Part shown: piece by piece, positions 35,634 to 48,602 of the stretch
How positions within the stretch are numbered: the first letter of the stretch is position 1
How the letters are laid out: each line of letters starts with the position of its first letter
Source of the DNA: Zarea fungicola
Lineage: Eukaryota > Ascomycota > Sordariomycetes > Hypocreales > Cordycipitaceae
NCBI GenBank assembly: GCA_900169235.1
Contig: FWCC01000370.1
Span: 51,465 to 115,464 of the forward strand
Direction: 5' to 3'
DNA: 64,000 nt
Program-made: the position numbers and the translations under genes
The notes under the pieces: generated by a model
Told to the model about the DNA's origin: nothing
Databases searched by the model: none
The model's input: the letters and a program-made list of their open reading frames with translations, nothing else

Positions 35634-37408
35634 ATGTTTTACCTTGTTCATGTCACAGAAATGCCGCCGCTTCTTCTATTCGCCGGCGTGGCTGCAGTCG
35701 CCCTCGTTGTCTTGGAATACTTTTGCCTTGGTCCCCTAGTCTGGAGTCCCCTCGGACGCATCCCGGGGCCAAAGTTGTATGCTCTCACCAAATGGCGATT
35801 GGCATACGAGGACTGGAAAGGCGCTCGCACGCGCACAATTCACCGCCTTCACCAGCAGTACGGCCCCGTGGTCCGCATCGGGCCTAATGAAGTCTCCTTC
35901 AACAGCCAGCCAGCCCTGCGATCCATCTATGGCCCGGGCAGCCGCTTTGGCCGGACAACGTTTTATCGCATGTTTGATGTCTACGGCGAGCAGAACCTGT
36001 TTACATTTCACTCACCCAAGGAACATGGCGACCGCAAAAAGCTCCTCTCCAATTTCTATTCCAAGTCGCGCGTGCTCAAGGAGTCGACGAGCCGCATGGT
36101 GGAAGAAAAGAGTCGTCAATACATGAAGCTCATTGAAAACTCCCCGGGAGGGATCAGTGAAGTCTTTACCAGCCTCCATTACTACTCTTTGGACAATATC
36201 ACTGAGTTTATCTACGGCGCATCGGGTTCAACGTCGGCTATGAACGGCGAGGCGGCACATCGGGCTCTGATTGATGATATCGTGCATTCTTCGAGACGCA
36301 GACTGTCCTGGTTCTGGGTTCATTTGCCCGTGGTGACCAAGTGGATGTATAGTCGTGGGGGAGTCCTGGGCCAGCTTCTGCAGCCCATTCTCCCCATGAA
36401 ACGACCTACCACGTACACGGGCATTCGAAACTTTGCTCTCAAAGCCGTACAGACTTTCATCAAAAACCAGGGCGGTGATCAAAAGGAAGACAACAACGTT
36501 TTAGACAAGCCAGAGTCGGTGCTAAGTCGACTCTGGACGCAGCACACCTCTCAAAAGGCGGATGGACTGACCGATATGCAAATCGCATCCGAGTGTGCGG
36601 ATCATTTCCTCGCCGGCATCGACACCACCAGCGACACGCTCATGTACCTCGTATGGGTGCTGTCGCTGCCTCAGAACGCCATCTTCCAGGAGCGGCTCCG
36701 GGCCGAAGTCTGCAGTCTCGACAGCGATTCTCTAAACGAGCACGGCTTTCCGAAAGCAGAGGCGAGCGATAGATGCGTCTTTCTCAACGCCGTTCTAAAA
36801 GAAACGCTGAGGCTCTACGCACCGCTTCCGAGCTCTGAGCCTCGGTCCGTCGACGCCGTGTGCGAAGTCGATGGCTTCACGCTCCCGGCCAACACGGTCG
36901 TGAGCATTGCGCCATGGACTTTGCATCGAAATGCCGAGATATTCGAGAATCCGTTTGAATTTGATCCTGATCGCTGGCTGGGTCCGAATGCGGCGGAGCT
37001 CAATCGTTGGTTCTGGGCATTCTCCAGTGGTGGTCGGATGTGCATTGGCATGCAGTGAGTTTATATCTGTTTTAACCTTTTATTGCGCAACCTTTTTTTT
37101 TCTGATTTCTATTTTTTCTTGTCTTTTCGTAATGGACAAATATGTGCTAATACGCGAATACAAATACAGCTTGGCAATGGCGGAGATGACGACTCTTGTT
37201 GCAACGGTGTTCAGACACTATCAAACATCAATTGCACCTGGATTTGAAGATATTTCGCCGGGCATTACAGCACGAGTGGAAACCTTTTATGACGACCGAT
37301 TTTCGCACGTACAGGTTAGTCTTTTGCGGATTCTGCGGTGGGATGGGTGCTAACTGCAGTACAATACAGGACCACACATGCCGCATCCAGTTTGACAAGC
37401 TATTATAG
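35634..37408 (+). CDS. Cytochrome P450 monooxygenase
   Basis: Three exons, 35634-37054, 37170-37314 and 37370-37408, give 534 residues. A hydrophobic N-terminal anchor (about 10-35) is followed by the Pro-rich hinge GRIPGPKLYALT. The I-helix oxygen-activation motif AGIDTTSD lies near 326-333, the K-helix ExxR motif is in LKETLRLYAP near 390, and the heme loop FSSGGRMCIG spans 463-472 with Cys470 as thiolate ligand; its last residues are split by the first intron, which restores GMHLAMAEM. It is an ER-bound, NADPH-P450-reductase-dependent hydroxylase. The substrate cannot be told from sequence. There is no terpene, polyketide or peptide synthase gene beside it, so a secondary-metabolite role is not indicated here. 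Confidence 0.93.
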
Positions 37409-37886
37409 TGTTGCAAAATAGGGTGGGTAGGAGCTGGCTGTCGTCTGAAACAGATTTTTATTATTCCTCCACCATTTACCTCACATCTCTGTCTCGGTGG
37501 GTATCACATTGCTGGGATGAAAAACCGTACTATTAGCACACGTCAGCCGGCTCTCTTATATTCAAGAGTTACTTTGCAAGCTCGATAAATGCAGCAGTGG
37601 GGATAGTAATAAACAGGTACTACAAAAGTGCCACCTATTATATACAAGTGGTACTGTATTCAGCTCCTCATGGAGACAAGACCACATAAATATCTGCCGG
37701 TCTAGTAATAGTTCCACCTCATTCAGAGTGGAAAGAAGTGCCAGTCTTTGCAGCCCAACGCAACGCAACCCAAACCCCCATAGACGTATAAAACCAATGA
37801 GCATTCTCCCCTCTCATTTAACAGCGCTACACGCCACTCCCTAAACACAAGCTCTATCAATCAACACGTCTGATCAGTCAAATACA
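37409..37886. other. Intergenic spacer
   Basis: 478 bp between P450 and the small secreted protein gene. No features seen. Confidence 0.45.
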
Positions 37887-38425
37887 ATGAAATACGCCAC
37901 GATTGCGAGTTTCGCTCTTGCAGCCTTGCCTGTACAAGCTGGATTAGTCTCATTTGCACTGCCAGAGACAATCAAGACAGGTGATGATGTTACTGTCATG
38001 ATCACCATGAATGATGCACCGGGGATGTGGGACTTCCTTCTGCAGTTGGCATCCGTTGAGGACCCTCTACCAGCATCATATCTAGGCCAGAGGGCCTTCG
38101 CGACCCTGGACCTAACAAGCAAGTTTACCATATTTTATGACTGTTACATTACGCCGCGGCTAACTAGATCGGTATGGCAGCGCTTCCCCTCGGTGTAACT
38201 AACTGGACAGTTAGCGGCGCCTCTGGTGGACCGGATGGGAATTCAACAATCCGGGGTGCAGTTTACATGAGTCTGGGGATGATGAGTGGTTTTGGGATTG
38301 CAGTGCTTGAAGCTCATGTTAGAGAGGGCAACGAGACGAGCGAAGCCTATGTAACCTCAAACTGGGTTGACAGTATGACGATCGTCCCAACATATACGGG
38401 TGGCTGTCAAGTAAATTGTAGCTAG
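37887..38425 (+). CDS. Small secreted protein, unknown function, probable GC-AG intron
   Basis: Two exons, 37887-38118 and 38181-38425, give 158 residues. The signal peptide is MKYATIASFALAALPVQA. The mature part is acidic with NWT, NST and NET glycosylation sites and only two Cys, both near the C-terminus (GGCQVNCS). The only intron that joins the two open stretches in frame starts with GCAAGT, the consensus of GC-AG introns, contains GCTAAC and ends ATGGCAG. I do not recognise the family; its sandwich-like beta pattern resembles small extracellular fungal proteins, but that is weak. Confidence 0.7.
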
Positions 38426-39718
38426 CTCATGATGGACCTGGAATGAATGGCAACGAGGGCGTCGAGATCTTGCCGGTAGTTATCAATGACTGTTGATCGC
38501 TAAGTGGTGCTTTTCCGCGGCAGCTCTCCTTCGCGGCTAAAATCCCCTTTCATTGCCAATTACTAGTACATGAAGCTTTATCTGTTCTTAATCTGTGCTG
38601 GCCTGCATGGCTTGTCACTGCTTGGCTAACATGATAAAGTAGATAAACCAGAAACAACAGAATGCCCCAGTTAAATTTCGAACAAATGGGCCGCAATGTG
38701 GGAGAAAACACTGCAAACCGGGCTCGTAAAACGAAGCCAGGGTTGCCATCTCCAGTTTATCTGCATGAAGACACAGTTGGGCTAGCTCTGCCGAGTTTCC
38801 ACGCAGCTGCATACGAGGAAGAGCGGTCAATACTGGCGGAGGTTCCTTGGTAGTAGCGGCTTGATGCTGAAAGGTCTGCGACATGACCCCCGCTACTTTA
38901 TTACGTGAAACTGCATGTTCCTTCTCATTTTGAATTACACCATCAAAGGCATCGCATGTACGAGCTGGTGTGAGAAGATCATGTGTGGCAAATATAGAAG
39001 TTCATATACCTGAACTGTGTAACAGCGGCCTTCTTGAGCCGAGAAACTAAGGCCATACACTGAACCAGGGTTCATTTAAACATCCTGCAGGCGTTACAGT
39101 ACGCCGAGGGCTTACATGGGCGTCCACTTTTTGGCGCTGCATATGCCACCATATTGTCCCATATTCAGTCGCTAATTGTGGTGTGAAAAGATTTGGAAAT
39201 CTCAGGCCATGTTACATCCCCCATGCGCCCCATCAAAGGGCAAGCTACAGTGGTGGAACAAAGCAGCTCCGAGGTAATGCTCCGTCTCTCCAAACTAGTA
39301 CCCGTGCGATCAGAGGCTCCAGCAGGTGTTTCAAAATGCCGAAGACCTAGCAGAGGTAGGTGCATGCTCGTAAATTGATTCTGAGTTTGGCTTAGACTGC
39401 TAATACTAATTATTATGAGAGTCAACAGAATCGAAACAAATTCTCATGTGGAATTCTGCGTTTCCCAATTACCAGTATGCACCAACGTGTAACACCCACC
39501 ACGGTCAACCAGCGCCGAGTGCAAACTGTGCCAAAAATTCGACAGTTTTGCGTAGTATACCCTACATGTAAACACGCACCACATTCTGTTGTGGCTGCAG
39601 GTGGCTCTACTATCGCTAAATCCAGTATAGTTACCAGCGAAAAAGAAGCGTTAACTAGTGGGCGTTAACTTGTCAGGTGAATAATGGAAAAGCGTCAAGA
39701 CAACATCATGCGTTACTT
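38426..39718. other. Intergenic region
   Basis: 1.3 kb between convergent gene ends. I see no supportable gene. Confidence 0.45.
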
Positions 39719-41379
39719 CTATTTCCTTTGTACAATGAAATTGTCAAAAAAAGCAATAGAGCTGTCTAGACGCGCCCCAACCATGCCGCGGCTGTAACTG
39801 GTGTCGGCTACCGAGATTATTGGCTTGGCCATATCGTCAAAGTAGACATCAATGTTTGGCCCAACAGCCCGTACCCTGATGCGAGTCATGACGAACATCT
39901 TGACATTGGTCTTGACGCTTTGGAGCTCGGTCCAGCTCTTCCCATCAGATCGTCCCAAAATAAGCCTCCCATCCGTGCCAAGCCCTACATAGTAGCCTTC
40001 ATACGCATTAGGACCCCAGGCCAGGTTAGACGTTCGGAATAAGACACCTGCTGTCCCAACGTCGATTTTGAAAGGAAAGATGCTGGCATCAAATGTAAAG
40101 TTGGCAAACTCGGTATTCATAGTGGCCTTGGCGATCTCACTGTTCGAACTGACTAGAAGACCACTTGACGCATTGAAATAGCCATCATAGACCGTCCAGC
40201 CAGCCAACTGCTGTTCAAATCCGTCATACACAAGTGGTGATATCAGGAAAGCGGCGACGGTTGCCGCTTTCCTGTATGCGCGTATGCCAACTTGGCCTTG
40301 GCGGTACATGGTGTCACGCAAAGTAGTGAGGGGGCGGTTCAAGTCGCCAAAGTAGACAGAAATCAAGTCACCAGTCATCTCCACCTTGAGCGCGGCAAAT
40401 GCAGAGATTGTGGCTGATACAAATCGAAGTTGAGTCCACTTCTTGTCAGAGCGGCCAATGACAATGCCTCCGCCCGCCCTGTCGATGCCGACATAATAAC
40501 CGCGATAGTTGTCAGCGCCGACTCCGATATCAGACGCGCGAAACATAAGTCCGATGTGTCCGGTTGTTGTATCATCGCTCTTGAATATAACCACCATTGT
40601 CATCGAAATATCGGTATAGGTCGTATCAACCAGTGCTTTGCCCCCTTCTGTGACACCCGTCTCAATGGCGCCCTTGTTGAGGCGGAAATCGCCATCCACG
40701 ATTGTCCAGCCAGCAAACTTGTAGCTGCCAAAGTTAAACTGTTCAAGAACGGAGGTGCATGCGTACGCGTACGCACGAAGGCCATTGCAGTCGCTGTTGG
40801 CGCTGGGATTCCAAGCAGTCATGTCAACCTGTGATATCCCATTCCTGCGAGCAACGTCGACACAACTCTCGCCAGGTTGGACAAGATGAAAACGATTACA
40901 GTTTTGAGTGATTTTTGGTTGTGTTGGCTGTGGTGTTTCGATACCTGTGACAATCTATCAGTATATTTTCCAATATGAGGTTTCAAACTCAGCAAACCGT
41001 TAACAGGACCGACCGGCGTTGCCGTAGAAGTCGGTTGACTGGTTGTTGTCGCGAGAGCGACTTCAACACAGTATGAACGTCCAGTCTTAAAGTTGCCACA
41101 GTCGGCAGTGATGGAAGGGTTCTATTGGTCAGTTTGATTATCTGTTCCAACAAGCTAAAGTTTACCTACCCATTCCACAAACTGACTTAAACTGATCCGG
41201 AAGAGTTTCGGAACATCTACGCAGCTGTCGCCACCATTGCTATCGTACCACCACGTGCAGCCCTTGGCGGTATTCTCGGCATAGGGCAGACCAGGCACGG
41301 CTGCTCGACCTTGGAGTAACCAGCCGCCGGTTAATTTTGGCGTGAGAGCGACAGCACATAAGAGGGAAGCAAAAAACAT
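39719..41379 (-). CDS. Secreted LysM protein with two ConA-like domains
   Basis: Three exons, 41379-41170, 41121-41005 and 40954-39719, give 520 residues. A signal peptide (MFFASLLCAVALTP...) is followed by one LysM module (about 41-92, CTWWYDSNGGDSC...FVEW, then across the intron NPSITADCG and SYCVEV) and a second (about 125-172, CNRFHLVQPGESC, MTAWNPSA). LysM binds chitin-type GlcNAc chains in the wall or apoplast. Two tandem beta-sandwich domains follow (about 175-345 and 348-520), recognised by repeated GADNYRGYYVGI and IVIGRSDKKWTQL-type motifs, similar to concanavalin A-like/LamG lectin-glucanase folds. No catalytic residue could be assigned, so binding is more likely than hydrolysis. 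The same domain occurs three times in the gene at 56001-60058. Confidence 0.88.
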
Positions 41380-42503
41380 GTTGAGCGGTGGTGAGCGTGG
41401 ACAGTCTCAGAGGCTATTGAGCAAGTGGTGATTGGCTCTAAATGTGCAAAATCTGCCGTCATAAAAAGGTAATGTCGCAACTGTGGGCATATACATACAG
41501 TTTTTTGGGATGGCCAATGTACTTCGTAGTACCCTGGGGAACGGTTAGTCGCTGCAACCCGAATTTGGGTTGCCTCGTCTCGCGCCATTATTGGGCTCCA
41601 GCTATTGTAGTAACTGAGAAATTGTAAACGACGGGCATTTTCACTTCCACCAATAGAATACAACAAAAGCGTATTAATAGTTACAGCTGTCTTGTAACGT
41701 TTCATGCATTCACGCCGGTGACTTTTACGAACTCGACCTGATTGTGAGAAAATGCCAGGGTTCTGGCTTGGCATGCTGCGGAAAGGTTTTGGCTGCTAAA
41801 TAGGTTAGCCGCTATTGACGCACCTCAATCCTCCATGCGCGCCTCTGCGGAGAGTCGGGGTGACTAGTCTAGAGGCGTTTCTTGGCAAAGAACCATGTTT
41901 AAGGCTGTTGATTAACCATAAACTTAGCTGGCCTCGTGCGCAGGCTGTGAGCCTTGATTGGCCCAATCAATGGTCTAGATGTGATCCCATTTAACGGTCA
42001 TCGTGTAGCCATGGCAGGGTAGTATGAATAAGGCCCATCTGAGACATAATGCTGGGTTGATCCTGAGCTCGGCGATCGCTTCCACTGGCAAAATCCTATC
42101 TAGTTACCTAAAAAGGGGGAGGACAGGGACTGGTCTCTTAAAATTAGAATCGCGTTAAAAGAGTTTGACTAATCCGCCTCGTAGCATTTTTGGTCTTGGA
42201 TTTTGTGCGTGATGGCCCGAGCTGTAATCCTGGCTCTTCCAACTGCTTCGAGATTACTGGCGTACACGCCCATTGGAGCACGCCTGTTGGAGCCAACTAA
42301 TATAACATCTGCAGCCATGGACCGCTAGCGTTCATTTACTAGTTCCGAGCCTCGTTCATTCCTTTGATATGGAAGCAAGTTCTTCTGTGCTTGACTGGGA
42401 GTGATTCCATTGGCCAGTGCCTGTCCTACGTGCTCGTGTTATAAATAGGTTGTAAATCTCCAGATTCCGTAAGAAAGTTCTAAATCTACCATATTTGGAT
42501 AAA
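41380..42503. promoter_or_regulatory. Divergent intergenic region between LysM and GH55-PLC genes
   Basis: 1.1 kb between two outward-facing start codons of cell-wall genes. No specific motif was assigned. Confidence 0.4.
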
Positions 42504-45500
42504 ATGTTACGCCAGATAATATTTCTGTCACTTTTCTTCACAATTTGCCTTGCACAGGTGACTTCTCAAGGGCATGTTCCTTTGCAGAATGACACCGAGT
42601 TCATGCCCGCCCGGCTGTCGAGCGCGAGCGCCTCAGACCTGGAAAGAGCAAGAAGAATTGTCTCTCAAGCTGCTAATGAAGCTGCTGAACACAACAAAGC
42701 TCGGGTCATGAGCCCCGCCTTGATCCCCGCACCAAGGACTTTGGTGGTGCAGCCAGCTGGCTAGCCAGTGCAGATGATGTTCCCCCTCTTCTCAACATTA
42801 CTGACGAAATTCGCGCTGCTGCTGCCCTCGTGGCCGAGTCTGATGCATTTGAAAGGCATGAAAACATAACCGCACGCGCCGGTGGGTATGTAAAGCGTGC
42901 AGACAAAGGTAAGTGGTGGATGGGACAGCTTGATCACGGTGGTCGCTGGCCATGGGGCAATAATCCGCCTGATTTCAAGGTAGGTAAAGTCTCCCAGTCA
43001 ACTTTATACCGGTTTTAGTCCTCAACAACGGTTTAGGTATTCAGAAATGTTAAAGACTATGGTGCCATTGGCAACGGAGTAACGGTAAGTGCCTGTCTTC
43101 AAGTTGTGAGAATCTACTAACGGAAAAAGGACGATACCAAAGCCATCATCGCAGCCGTCACTGCAGGCAAGGCATGTGGTCCTGGTTGCTACAGTTCAAC
43201 TACCAAAGGCGCAATTATCTATTTTCCTCCTGGGGACTATCTTGTGAGCAGCACAATTGAGACTTACTACGGTACTCAGTTCATTGGTGATGTAAGCTTT
43301 GCCGCCCTGTTTAATTGAACAAAGCTGACTTTTTCTCAATTTTAGGCTCTTGAAAGGCCAAGAATCATTGCAGCACCACAGTTTGTCGGGTTGGGCGTCA
43401 TCAGCACGAATCACTACGTTGAGAATGGCGGGACTGGAACAGACGGCAACGCCAAACAGTGGTACATCAACACAGTGAGTCAAACTACAGAATCAAGGTA
43501 GCAAAGCTGACGAGCTAGGCAAACTTTTACCGACAAATCCGAAACTTCAAAATTGATATTACCCGAACAAGACAAGACGCTTACATTGCGGGCTTGCACT
43601 ACCAAGTTGCACAGGCCACGAGCTTACAATATGTTGATTTTGTCGCAACAAAATCCCCATCAACAACTCAGCAAGCCATCTTTTGCGAAAATGGTAGCGG
43701 GGGATTTATGAGTGACTTGATTTTCGAAGGCGGTGCGTTTGGTATCTATGGTGGAAACCAGCAGTTTACCAGTCAAAGGCTGACCTTTCGCAACGTTCGG
43801 ACTGCCGTTCAGCTCATATGGGACTGGGGCTGGGTTTGGAAGAGCATCCGAATGGAAAATTGTGAAGTTGGCTTCAAGTTGATTGGCGAAAATGACAAGC
43901 ACAATACCGGATCGGTTATGGTTGTTGACTCTGTCTTCTCTGCTGTTGGGACGGCTTTTCTTACTTACCCTTACAACGGTAAAAAGGGAGACGCTACGAC
44001 AGGCATTACGCTTGATAACGTCAAGTTTGAGAATGTAAAGAACCGCGTGTGGGACGGTAAAAAAGAATATGTGGAAGATCCCAATGGCACTATTGACACA
44101 TGGGTTCAGGGTCGGCTTTACACAGACACCGAACTGCACCAAGCTCTTGCCGTTGGTTTCTCCACCAAGCGTGACAAGACTCTGGTTGGAGGTGAGAGAG
44201 ACGGGCTCCCCAAGGCTATATTTTTTGAAAAGGGGAAGCCACAATACCAAGATTACAGCCCATCTGCCTTTATTCATGTGCGCAAATCATGCAAAGGCGA
44301 CGGCGTTTCAGATGACACAGCGTGCTTCCAGAGCGTTCTCGACAATGCCGGAGCTAGCTCAATTGTCTATGTCGACGGCGGGACATATATGGTTAGCGAT
44401 ACCATTACAGTTCCAAAAGATGTGAAAATCGTTGGCGAGGCTTGGTCTCAGCTTGCTGCCTTTGGTCCCAAGTTTGCCGATGCTAGGCAGCCTAGACCGT
44501 TGTTCAAAGTTGGGGTGCCTGGTGAGATTGGCAGCACTCAGATACAGGACCTTTTGTTCACAAGCAAAGGAAATACACCTGGAGTTGTCTTTGTGGAATG
44601 GAATGTTCGAGCTGCGTCTCCCGGTGCCGCCGGTATGTGGGATTGCCACGTCCGAGTCGGCGGCGCAGTCGGGACGGGACTGGAATCAAAAGAATGCCCA
44701 GCATCCCGGACGGGTAGTAATGGTGGTTGCAATGGCGGTAGTGCTTTAATGCACATAACAAAATCTGGTTCCGGATATTTTGAAAACGTTTGGCTTTGGG
44801 TGGCAGACCACGACATCGACGACGTGAACTGGAATGACGACAACAACTTTATGACACAATGCTCAGTTTATGTCTCACGTGGACTCCTTATCGAAAGCGA
44901 GTACCCAGTATGGCTTTATGGCACATCAAGTGAGCATGCTATAATGTACCAGTACCAGTTCTACAAGGCTCGGCATGTTTACGCAAGTATGATTCAGACT
45001 GAGTCCCCATACTACCAGCCAACGCCCAAACCACCTGCACCAATATTAGATGCAGTGGGTGCTCTCAATGGGGATCCTGACTATACTTGCAGAGATGGTA
45101 ACAACTTGGGCTGTGATGCGTCATGGGCAATGCGAGTAATTGAGAGCCAGGACATCACCATCCACGGAGCGGGCTTGTATTCGTGGTTCTCTACTTATAC
45201 GCAAGACTGCGTTGATAAATTGAATTGCCAGGAGAATTTGGTTCAATTTAGGGGCAACAAGGAAGGGATTTCGATGCATAATCTCGTCACAATAGGCTCG
45301 GTCAACATGATTGAGCTGGACGGAAAATTCATAAAGGCTGATGAAAACCTTGCCGTCAACTTCCACCCTTTCTGGAGTCAGATTGCTGTGTTTGATAATC
45401 GTCAGATATCTGGAGGGATATGTGAACCTGTGTCAGACAAAACCTGGACCAACCCAGACATTCGCGAGGGAGCGTACAACACGCTGCGCGTTTTGTCAGA

Positions 45501-47060
45501 AGAGGAGCAGCTCGTCTACTTGACAATTGTGAATGGCTGCCCAGATGATTTTGAGTTTAGAGGTGGCAATGACTGGCAGATGGATCCTCGATACAAGACG
45601 GAGTTCTTTACCGTTCCTGCGGGCGAGTCTGTACAATTTCTGACGAGGATGGAATCGCTCAGCGCCGCCGACAAGGCTTCGGACACTGCAGGTGATGCGT
45701 ACTTTCGCATCGGAAAGACAGATAAACGGTGGTCTTTGAAAACAGATTGGGTCGGTTCCAAGAATATGCTACGAAACTACATCAACTTTGAGAGCTTGAA
45801 GACGTCCGGCACAGATGTTGGAACTGAGGCTGATCTGGGCTGGCCATCGCTTAGTTATGACCGGGGTCTTACTAACTACTTTGTGCTCACTGGATCTGAA
45901 GAGCTTGGTTACTACTCTTCAGTGAATCCGCCAGTTGCTTGGATGCATGAGCTTCTGCCTGTGATTGGAGGCCGACGTCTTAAGCATATTTGCATGCCCG
46001 GTAGTCACGACTCTGGTATGAGCGAACTGACACTTGCAAGCACCTTAGCCAACGAGGGCAATACACGTAACCAGTATCTAGACATTTATGGCCAGCTATT
46101 ACGCGGTGCGCGATGGTTCGACATTAGACCGTGTGCGGCAGGCGACAACGGTCCATATACCTGTCATATGTCGGTCTGGGCAGACAGGTCTACTTTTGAA
46201 TCTACCCAAGGCGGACGCGGGCTCAAGATTGATGCTTTGATTGAGCAGATCAACAAGTTCATGGACGAACACCCCGGGGAGCTGGTCATTCTTGACATCA
46301 ACAATGAAGCAGGCTTCAACACGGGCATCAATCTGGCCAGGTTCCCTACCATGACACCAGCAGATTGGAAGCCCATCTTGGCCATGTTCAAAAACAAAAT
46401 AAGGAAACCGTGCAGCAATTTGCCTCCAGTGGGAAACAGGGCCGAATATGCGTTTCTGACAGACCTGACTTTGAATGACTATATTGCAGACGGCAAAGGC
46501 TGCGTGCTCAGCGTCATTCGAAAGAGCATCCCAGGTCTTTCTGAGAGCGATTCAGCGCCAGCGCTTGGCTACTATCATAGCAGTCTATTCCCTACTAAGG
46601 GAGAGTATTCCAACAGCGATTCTTCAGTTCTGCTTGCTCAAGATCAAATCAGCAGACTGACTCTTAACAAGGCAATAAAAGGCGATAGAGATCTTGTAAG
46701 TTTAACTCGACCCTGAGTTCTTCAATGCGCAATTCTACAAAAAGTCTTACACTTTTCCACCAGGATCCATTCTTTGTGCTACATTGGGAACCGAGCCTCA
46801 AGTTTGGATCCATAACAGACCCGATTCATACAACGGCTACGGACTTTCAAAGCGCCTTATTTTGGTACGCTTACCACCAGTTTACACCATACTCGTATCC
46901 CAATGTACTGTATACAGACGCTTTTGCCGCACCATATCAGTTGGCATTTGGTTGGAGCCAGGAAAAGTATCGAGAGCAGACACAGGGACATATGGCTGCA
47001 ATGGCGATGGCGGTGAATCTCGCCATTGCATCTAGGAATTGCCATGTTACCAGAAAGTGA
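42504..47060 (+). pseudogene. GH55 beta-1,3-glucanase fused to PI-PLC-like domain, one-base frameshift in exon 1
   Basis: Six exons, 42504-42979, 43037-43084, 43130-43291, 43346-43474, 43519-46695 and 46764-47060. Total exon length is one base short of a multiple of three; the frame must shift near 42713 (a run of four C) to join the signal-peptide part (MLRQIIFLSLFFTICLA...) to the family-like downstream part. The enzyme region (about residues 150-1000) is a GH55/pectate-lyase-like double beta-helix: VKDYGAIGNGVTDDTKA and a second GDGVSDDTACF mark the two helices, with QVIWDWGW-like VQLIWDWGWVWKS. GH55 enzymes release glucose from beta-1,3-glucan. The C-terminus (about 1080 onward) matches the PI-PLC X-type barrel, with MPGSHDSGM carrying the expected first catalytic His. 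Translation from the ATG stops at 42762, so it is either a pseudogene or a sequence error. Confidence 0.85.
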
Positions 47061-47706
47061 TGAATCATTCTCTCTGATCGCTTCGGTATCTCTTGCATAG
47101 GCTCCAAACATTTGCACTAGTTTTAGATACAGAAGACTGGTTAATAATGCTTTAGCATTTCAATTGAAGACATTAGCCTCGCCCACTACATCCTGGACAA
47201 AGACGGGAAGGATCGCAATCAATTAGCGCCCGACGTCACATGCCTTCATTCCTAATTAGCTAAGAGCCGTATATTAAGCCCATACCAAAACACAGACCAA
47301 TCGTCTGTTTACAGTGCCCGCACGTGTTGCGCGAACTTTTGCAAGGCCTGGTTTAAGTCGCCTTGGCGAATGTACGCCACATGCGGGTGCAGGGGATGGG
47401 GTGGTGTTGCCTTCCCTTGCGGGCAAGGCTTGTAATGTTACATACGGATGTACTGCATGTTTAGTCTATACATTAAGCTCGCCCTAAATCGCCACTATTC
47501 GAGTTGCCAAGGCCCCAAAAAGTACACCCACATCTCCTGCCATGTCCTCCCATGACGCGAGCGGAGTATATATGGCTGGCCCAGTCTAAGTACCCACGCA
47601 GCCGACTCGGAAAGATTCTCGTCATTTGAGGTGGAATGCTGTACAACAGGCACGCGGTGCTTTTGACCTTTGTGGCTTCCAAACTCCGACAACGCCTTCG
47701 AAGAAA
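47061..47706. other. Intergenic spacer
   Basis: About 650 bp between the GH55-PLC gene and the membrane protein gene; no features beyond the presumed promoter. Confidence 0.45.
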
Positions 47707-48602
47707 ATGGCCAAAGCTACCTCGACTACTTCTGCTATTGTAGCGCCTCCGCTTACAACACTATTTGAATCGCCAAGCGAGTGCACACCACTCTTTACAG
47801 CCGTGAACACTACAAACACTTTGTATGATAAGGGCGTAGTCACAACACAGTCATATTACCTGTCGGATATTACCAATCCCATGGTATCCTCCTGTCAACC
47901 ACTTGGATGGGATAAGAACAACTTTACATTTAGCCCAGCTATATGTCCAAGTGGGTGGACATATCACTACGCTGCCGAGACGACGGCCGATATGGGTGGT
48001 CGGACATATACACAAGCCAACTGCTGCCCTAGGTATTTTTGAGCGTCCTTCTCAAATCAGTTTGAAGATTGAAGCAATTTAGCTAACACAAGAACTGGTA
48101 AAGTGGCTTCGGATATAGTCCCAACTCGCTCGGTTCTCCATTCCCAAAAGCAGGGTGTACAAGTGCCACTACGACCGTGAGCCGCACCCCGGCCGCCGCC
48201 AACCCTGCCGCTACAGACACAGGCCGTGCCGAACCTGATATTACAATAGGCGTATATGTCCACCAAGCAGTTGTTGTGCAATGGCAGAAGTCCGACAGGA
48301 GCAATTTTCCCTTTTCTGTGCCGGACATGGCTTGGCCAACAATGGTCTACTCATGGGTACCTGGCACACCTCTGACTGACCTCAACAATGGCACAGGCGG
48401 CGGCGGCGGCGGGAAAGAAAGCAGCGGCGTAAGCACGGGGACTATCGCTCTAATTGCTGTTTGCTCCATTGTTGGCTTTATTGTGTTTGTCGGGATCCTG
48501 TGCTGCGTAGGTCGTCGTTTGGAGGGCAGGCCGGCCAGGACTCTGCCCGCTCGCCGGGGCATTGAGCTTACAGAGAGTAAAACAGGGCAAGGGTCGAATT
48601 AA
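47707..48602 (+). CDS. Single-pass membrane protein with Cys-rich extracellular region
   Basis: Two exons, 47707-48032 and 48104-48602, give 274 residues from the first ATG in frame. The N-terminal half holds Cys residues arranged around CPSGWTYHY and NCCPSGFGYSP, the second created by splicing; this CCPSG pattern recurs in fungal wall-associated membrane proteins. A Gly-rich hinge (NGTGGGGGG) leads to one hydrophobic helix (GTIALIAVCSIVGFIVFVGILCC) and a short basic tail (GRRLEGRPARTLPARRG), predicting a type I-like orientation with a small cytoplasmic end. No clear signal peptide precedes it. The function is unknown; a wall-sensor-like role is a guess from architecture and context. Confidence 0.75.
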
